Source of the DNA: Arthrobacter sp. Hiyo8
GTDB lineage: Bacteria; Actinomycetota; Actinomycetes; Actinomycetales; Micrococcaceae
Direction: 5' to 3'
Assembly (NCBI GenBank): GCA_001549895.1
Contig: AP014719.1
Span: forward strand, 558,001-622,000
DNA: 64,000 nt
The translations under genes and the position numbers were made by a program. Shown here piece by piece: positions 60,510-64,000 of the stretch; position 1 is the first letter of the stretch; each line of letters starts with the position of its first letter. The notes under the pieces were generated by a model. It had not been told where the DNA came from. It was given only the letters and a program-made list of their open reading frames with translations, and ran no database searches.

Positions 60510-61258
60510 TCAGGTTCCGATTCCCAGGTGTGCTCCGCCTGCCACATCGAGGGAAACGCCTGTGATGTAGCGGTTGTCGGGATCGGCGAGGAAGAGGATG
60601 GCGCGGGCGACTTCGTCGGGTTCGGCGAACCGGCGCATCGGCAGTTGTGCGGCCCGCTTCGCCCGGTTGGCAGCCGCGCCCGGTCCGGAGTCTTTCGCGA
60701 ATTGTGCCCACATGGGTGTGTTCACCGGGCCTGGTGCGATGGCGTTAACGGAGATGCCGTTGGGCCCGAGCAGCTCGGCGAATGACCACATGATGTGAAG
60801 TACCGCTAGCTTGCTCGCGTTGTACGGCAGGTAGTTGAGGCGTGCTTCCTTGGCCGCAACGGAGGACAGGACCACGATGGCGCCGGCGGTGCCGGACTCG
60901 AGCATCGATTTGGCTGTTTCCCGCACCATCGTGAAGGTCGCGGAGGCGTTGATCCTCAGAATGGAGTCGAACTCTTCGGTTGTTGTCTCCATAATGCCGG
61001 GGGTGGGGCCGAGCACTCCCGCTGCGTGGATCAGGACATCAATGCGGCCGTGTTTGGATGCGATGTCCTGGATTGCGGCTGCGCATTGCTGTTCCGAGGT
61101 GATGTCGAGGGGTAGAACGCCTCCAAGGGCTGGTCCTCTTTGGGGGAACGGTCAGCGCCAACGACGATGGCGCCTGCAGCTTTGAGTGCGCTGACAGCGG
61201 CGTCGCCGATTCCGCCGCTGGATCCGGTTACCAGAACCACCTGGTCTTTGAGGCTCAT
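60510..61258 (-). CDS. Short-chain dehydrogenase (one frame break)
   Basis: About 250 residues from ATG 61258, MSLKDQVVLVTGSSGGIGDA. A slip near 61125 joins DRSPKEDQP to PLDITSEQQCAAAIQDIASK. HAAGVLGPTPGIMETTTEEF, catalytic VLSSVAAKEARLNYLPYNASK, and GPVNTPMW follow. NAD(P)-dependent oxidation of a sugar, polyol or hydroxy-acid is likely. Downstream of the Gfo/Idh gene on the same strand. Confidence 0.87.
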
Positions 61259-61392
61259 TTGATATCGCTTCCATGAATGTGGGTGCACCGCGGTCCCCCC
61301 GCGGCTGGAGTGTGAGGTGATCGTTTCATGTTCATTTCCTTAGTTGAGATTGCTCGGTTCGGCCGGTCGCCATGTGGTCAGGTTTGATGATG

Positions 61393-62379
61393 CTACGGGG
61401 CGAGCTCGTCCTTAGCTCGGGAGGCTACAGCTGCCAGGAGGGCATCGGCGATTTCGGTGGCGCGGAGTGCCTGGGCGAATGTGACTGCAGGGGTTTCACC
61501 CGAGCAGAACCTCAGAGCCGACTCGGCCTGGCGAAGGAAGAGGTCCGAGGGATCGAAGGTCTTCTCGTACTGGCTGCCGTCCCGTTCCCACGCGTGGAGG
61601 GAATCGTTGGACCACAGCATCCGGCCGGTGCTTGCCAGGACATCGATGGTGAGGCTCCAGTCCCCTTGGTTGAGACCTTGAGACTCCTGCCAGGGAGACC
61701 AGTAGCTCTGAAGGTTAAACACCGTGCCCTCAGGAAATTCGAGGGTGGCGACGACGTGTTCTGGTACCGGCGAGCCGTACAGGCTGCTGCTGGCGCTGGT
61801 GGCCAGTACTCTCGGGTCGCCATCGAACCAGGAGGAGACTAGTTCGATGGCGTGAATGCCGTTGATGACGGCGACGCCGCCCTCCTTCGGGTCGGCGCGC
61901 CACGAGTCGACCTTCTGTTTATGGGCCACGGAGCGGACGGACACGGCGACCACGTCGTGGTCCCTGACCCATTGAGAGACAACCGGTGCGGCGGGGTGCT
62001 GGTGGAGCGTGTACCCGACCATGAGGCGTTCGCTGACGCCGGATGCAGCGGCCAGGACGGCGGCGCCCTCTGCGTCTGCGGCTACCGGTTTTTCGGTCAG
62101 GACACGCAATCCCCTGCTGAGAAGGTCTGCGCAAACGTCCGGTTGCATGGTGGTTGGGAGGGCAACGACGACTAGGTCCAGGTCCTCGGGGCGGAGTGTC
62201 TCTGTGCTGGGTAGCAGCACTGCGCCCAGTTCCTGGGCGAGTGGGTAGGCGCGGTGGTCCTTGTCAACAAGGAAGACGACGTTGGCACCGGCTGCGGCGA
62301 ATGCTCGTGCGTGTCGTGATCCGGCCCAGCCGGCTGCTCCAACGACGGCGACCCGGGGAGCCTGTTCCGTTACGGTCAT
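61393..62379 (-). CDS. Gfo/Idh/MocA-family oxidoreductase
   Basis: Intact 328 residues. Rossmann start VAVVGAAGWAGSRHARAFAA, the family EKP motif (VLTEKPVAADAEGA) and the catalytic-domain block GGVAVINGIHAIELVSSWFD. The C-terminal sheet (STGRMLWSNDSLHAWERDGS) is typical. Its ATG overlaps the upstream permease stop (ATGA), so it is part of the importer operon and should oxidise the imported sugar or inositol-like compound. Confidence 0.88.
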   Translation of the reverse strand: MTVTEQAPRVAVVGAAGWAGSRHARAFAAAGANVVFLVDKDHRAYPLAQELGAVLLPSTETLRPEDLDLVVVALPTTMQPDVCADLLSRGLRVLTEKPVAADAEGAAVLAAASGVSERLMVGYTLHQHPAAPVVSQWVRDHDVVAVSVRSVAHKQKVDSWRADPKEGGVAVINGIHAIELVSSWFDGDPRVLATSASSSLYGSPVPEHVVATLEFPEGTVFNLQSYWSPWQESQGLNQGDWSLTIDVLASTGRMLWSNDSLHAWERDGSQYEKTFDPSDLFLRQAESALRFCSGETPAVTFAQALRATEIADALLAAVASRAKDELAP

Positions 62380-63235
62380 GATTTGACGCCTCCCGAGGTC
62401 AGGCCTGCGATGAACCAGCGTTGGAATATGGCGAAGATGCCCAGGACGGGCACGAAGGCGACGATGACGAAGGCGCCGAAGGAGGCCCAGAAGTTGCCGA
62501 AGCCGGTGGAGATGTAGCGGACGATGCCGTTCTGCACGGTCTTCATGTCCTCGGTTGTTGCGAGGACGGTTCCGACAAGGAAGTCGTTCCAGACGAACAC
62601 GAAGATGAAGATTGCAACGGCTGCTATACCAGGACGGATCAGGGGCAATACGATCCGCAGGAGGATTTGGCGCCGGCTGCAGCCATCGATCGCCGCTGCT
62701 TCCTCGATCTCAACCGGAATGTTTTCGATGAAGTTCCGCAGGAACAGGATCGTTTGTCCGCAGATGATGCCCGTGTAGACCACGATCAGCAGAGGGTAGG
62801 TGTTGATGAGGGACGTTTTGACGAACATCGAATAGAGCGCAATGAAAACGACGACACCAGGGACCATGGACAGCACGAGGATTGCCGTCATGAGGGCCTC
62901 CATTCGGCGGCCGCGGAAGCGGGTGGCGACATACGCTGCAGGTATGCACACAGCCAAGGCCAAGACGATTGACCCGACGGCGTAGATGAGTGAGTTCGCA
63001 AAGAAGCGAATATTGGCGGAGGTAAACAGCCCGCCGTAGCTGCCGAAGGAGACCGGGTCGGGGATCCATACCGGCGGGAAAGCCACCGTATTGGCTTCAG
63101 TCTTCAGGGACGTCGACAAGATCCACAGGATGGGTGGCAGCACCAGGGCAGCGGTCACGGTAATAACGGCCCAAATGGGTAACCGTTGCAGAATCTGCCC
63201 CGGGCGTCGGCGTCGGGCGGGATAGTGGCAGTCAC
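62376..63235 (-). CDS. CUT1 sugar ABC permease, MalG-like (one frame break)
   Basis: About 286 residues from GTG 63235 (VTATIPPDADAR), slipping near 63190 into ILQRLPIWAVITVTAALVLP. Then SYGGLFTSANIRFFANSLIY, six membrane segments, the EAA loop IEEAAAIDGCSRRQILLRIV and tail FIAGLTSGGVKS. Overlaps both neighbours by GTGA/ATGA. Substrate unknown. Confidence 0.88.
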
Positions 63236-64000
63236 AGGGTGTCCTTCCGTCGGAAGCGGATTGCTACCAGGGTCAGGGCGATGTTGATCGCGAAGAGCAG
63301 GATGGCCGTTGCCGAAGCTCCCGACAGGTCGAAGTTCTGGAACGTCTTGTTGAATACGCGCATGGAGAGCGTTTCGGTACCGCCAAGCGGGCCGCCGCGC
63401 GTGGTGACCAGGATGATGGTCACCATCTGCACATAAAGCATCATCAGGACGACCACGACCGAGACGATGGTGTTCCGGAGGAAGGGCAGCGTGATGTTCA
63501 CAAACCCCTGCCAGGCATTCCCTCCGTCGACGCGAAGGCTCTCGTAAAGTTCCATGGGAACGGTCTGCAGAGCCCCGAGGAAGAGGACCATGGCTTGGGG
63601 TAAGACCACCATGCGGTGATGAGGGTCACGGCCACAAGGGCCGAACCAGGCGATGAGAACACGTCCGTGGGTCCGAAACCAAGAGCCTTAGTGATGGCCG
63701 TGCCCGGACCGTAGTTGGGGTTGAGGAACCACAGCCACAGTGTGCCGACGGTGGCTTGGGACATCAGCCAAGGAAGCAGGAACAGGCTCCGGACCGTCCG
63801 CTTGAAGCGGATGATCTTGTTCAAGACCATTGCAGAGGCAAACCCAGCGGCACGGCGATGGCCAGCGCACCAAGTGAGAAGGCAAGGGTGGTGCCGATCT
63901 GTTTGGGAAGGTCCTTGTCTGAGAAGAGCTTCGTGAACGAATTCAGACCGGAGAATTCTTTGATCTGGTAGTACGTGGTTTCGTGGAGGGCAGTCCAGGC
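63232..64000 (-). CDS. CUT1 sugar ABC permease, MalF-like, 5' end outside the window
   Basis: Partial gene running off the right edge. From the edge inwards: ETTYYQIKEFSGLNSFTKLF, a slip near 63845, MVLNKIIRFKRTVRSLFLLP, another near 63605, QAMVLFLGALQTVPMELYES. The EAA loop is LYESLRVDGGNAWQGFVNIT. The stop overlaps the MalG-like start. The binding-protein gene is expected just beyond 64000. Confidence 0.85.

Noticed and set aside
1..64000. tRNA or rRNA genes
   Set aside because: No cloverleaf with a GTTC-containing T arm and no rRNA-like conserved block was recognised by eye on either strand; a covariance search could still find one.

Overview
The window looks like chromosomal DNA of a high-GC actinobacterium of the Arthrobacter/Paenarthrobacter group (Micrococcaceae). 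The reasons are the GC-rich codon use, GTG/TTG starts, ABC systems without their own ATPase, and an inulin fructotransferase whose catalytic pair falls at D233/E244, the numbering known for the Arthrobacter-type DFA-III-forming enzyme. Most long genes are broken by one or more one-base frame changes, usually in G or C runs, while the protein family continues perfectly in the next frame. I read these as consensus sequencing errors and annotate each gene across its full span. A few loci are decayed beyond single indels and are called pseudogenes: the frcA tail, the Old Yellow Enzyme gene, doc, and a luciferase-like monooxygenase tail.

Layout. 0-3.1 kb: ABC drug-type exporter with a GbsR/MarR regulator. 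3.1-7.5 kb: DUF805 protein, universal stress protein, secreted GH25-like protein, and a GlxA-regulated redox set. 8.2-11.7 kb: dctA and a PrpF-type isomerase, divergent from a LysR gene. 12-14.2 kb: CPBP protease, and a membrane protein divergent from a TetR gene with a 15-bp palindrome between them. 14.3-16.5 kb: small heat-shock locus (HspR-like, Hsp20, J-domain). 16.9-17.8 kb: duplicated monooxygenase tail and a DksA/TraR gene. 18.5-30.5 kb: fructan locus A (fructokinase, frcA remnant, LacI, complete oligopeptide-type ABC importer, two GH32 enzymes). 31.3-32.4 kb: XRE/DUF6036 pair resembling a toxin-antitoxin system. 32.9-38.4 kb: LLM monooxygenase, MGDG-synthase-like glycosyltransferase, GH3 glucosidase. 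39-44.7 kb: LapA-like protein, dead doc toxin, and a TetR regulon (OYE remnant, SDR, quinone reductase, hydrolase). 46-56.2 kb: inulin/DFA-III locus B. 56.6-64 kb: HxlR regulator with a membrane exporter-like protein, PaaI thioesterase, and a DeoR-flanked sugar/polyol operon running off the right end.

Locus B reads as a full pathway. A Tat-exported inulin fructotransferase turns inulin into difructose anhydride III outside the cell. A CUT1 ABC importer (lipoprotein plus two permeases) takes it up. A cytoplasmic paralogue lacking a signal peptide (DFA-III hydrolase) opens it to inulobiose. GH32 enzymes split that to fructose and a PfkB kinase phosphorylates it. A LacI regulator is encoded in the same run, and matching AAAC(C/G)GTTT palindromes sit just downstream of both divergent promoters between the transferase and importer genes. 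Locus A carries parallel copies of lacI, fructokinase and GH32 but a dipeptide-type importer, suggesting uptake of other fructo-oligosaccharides.
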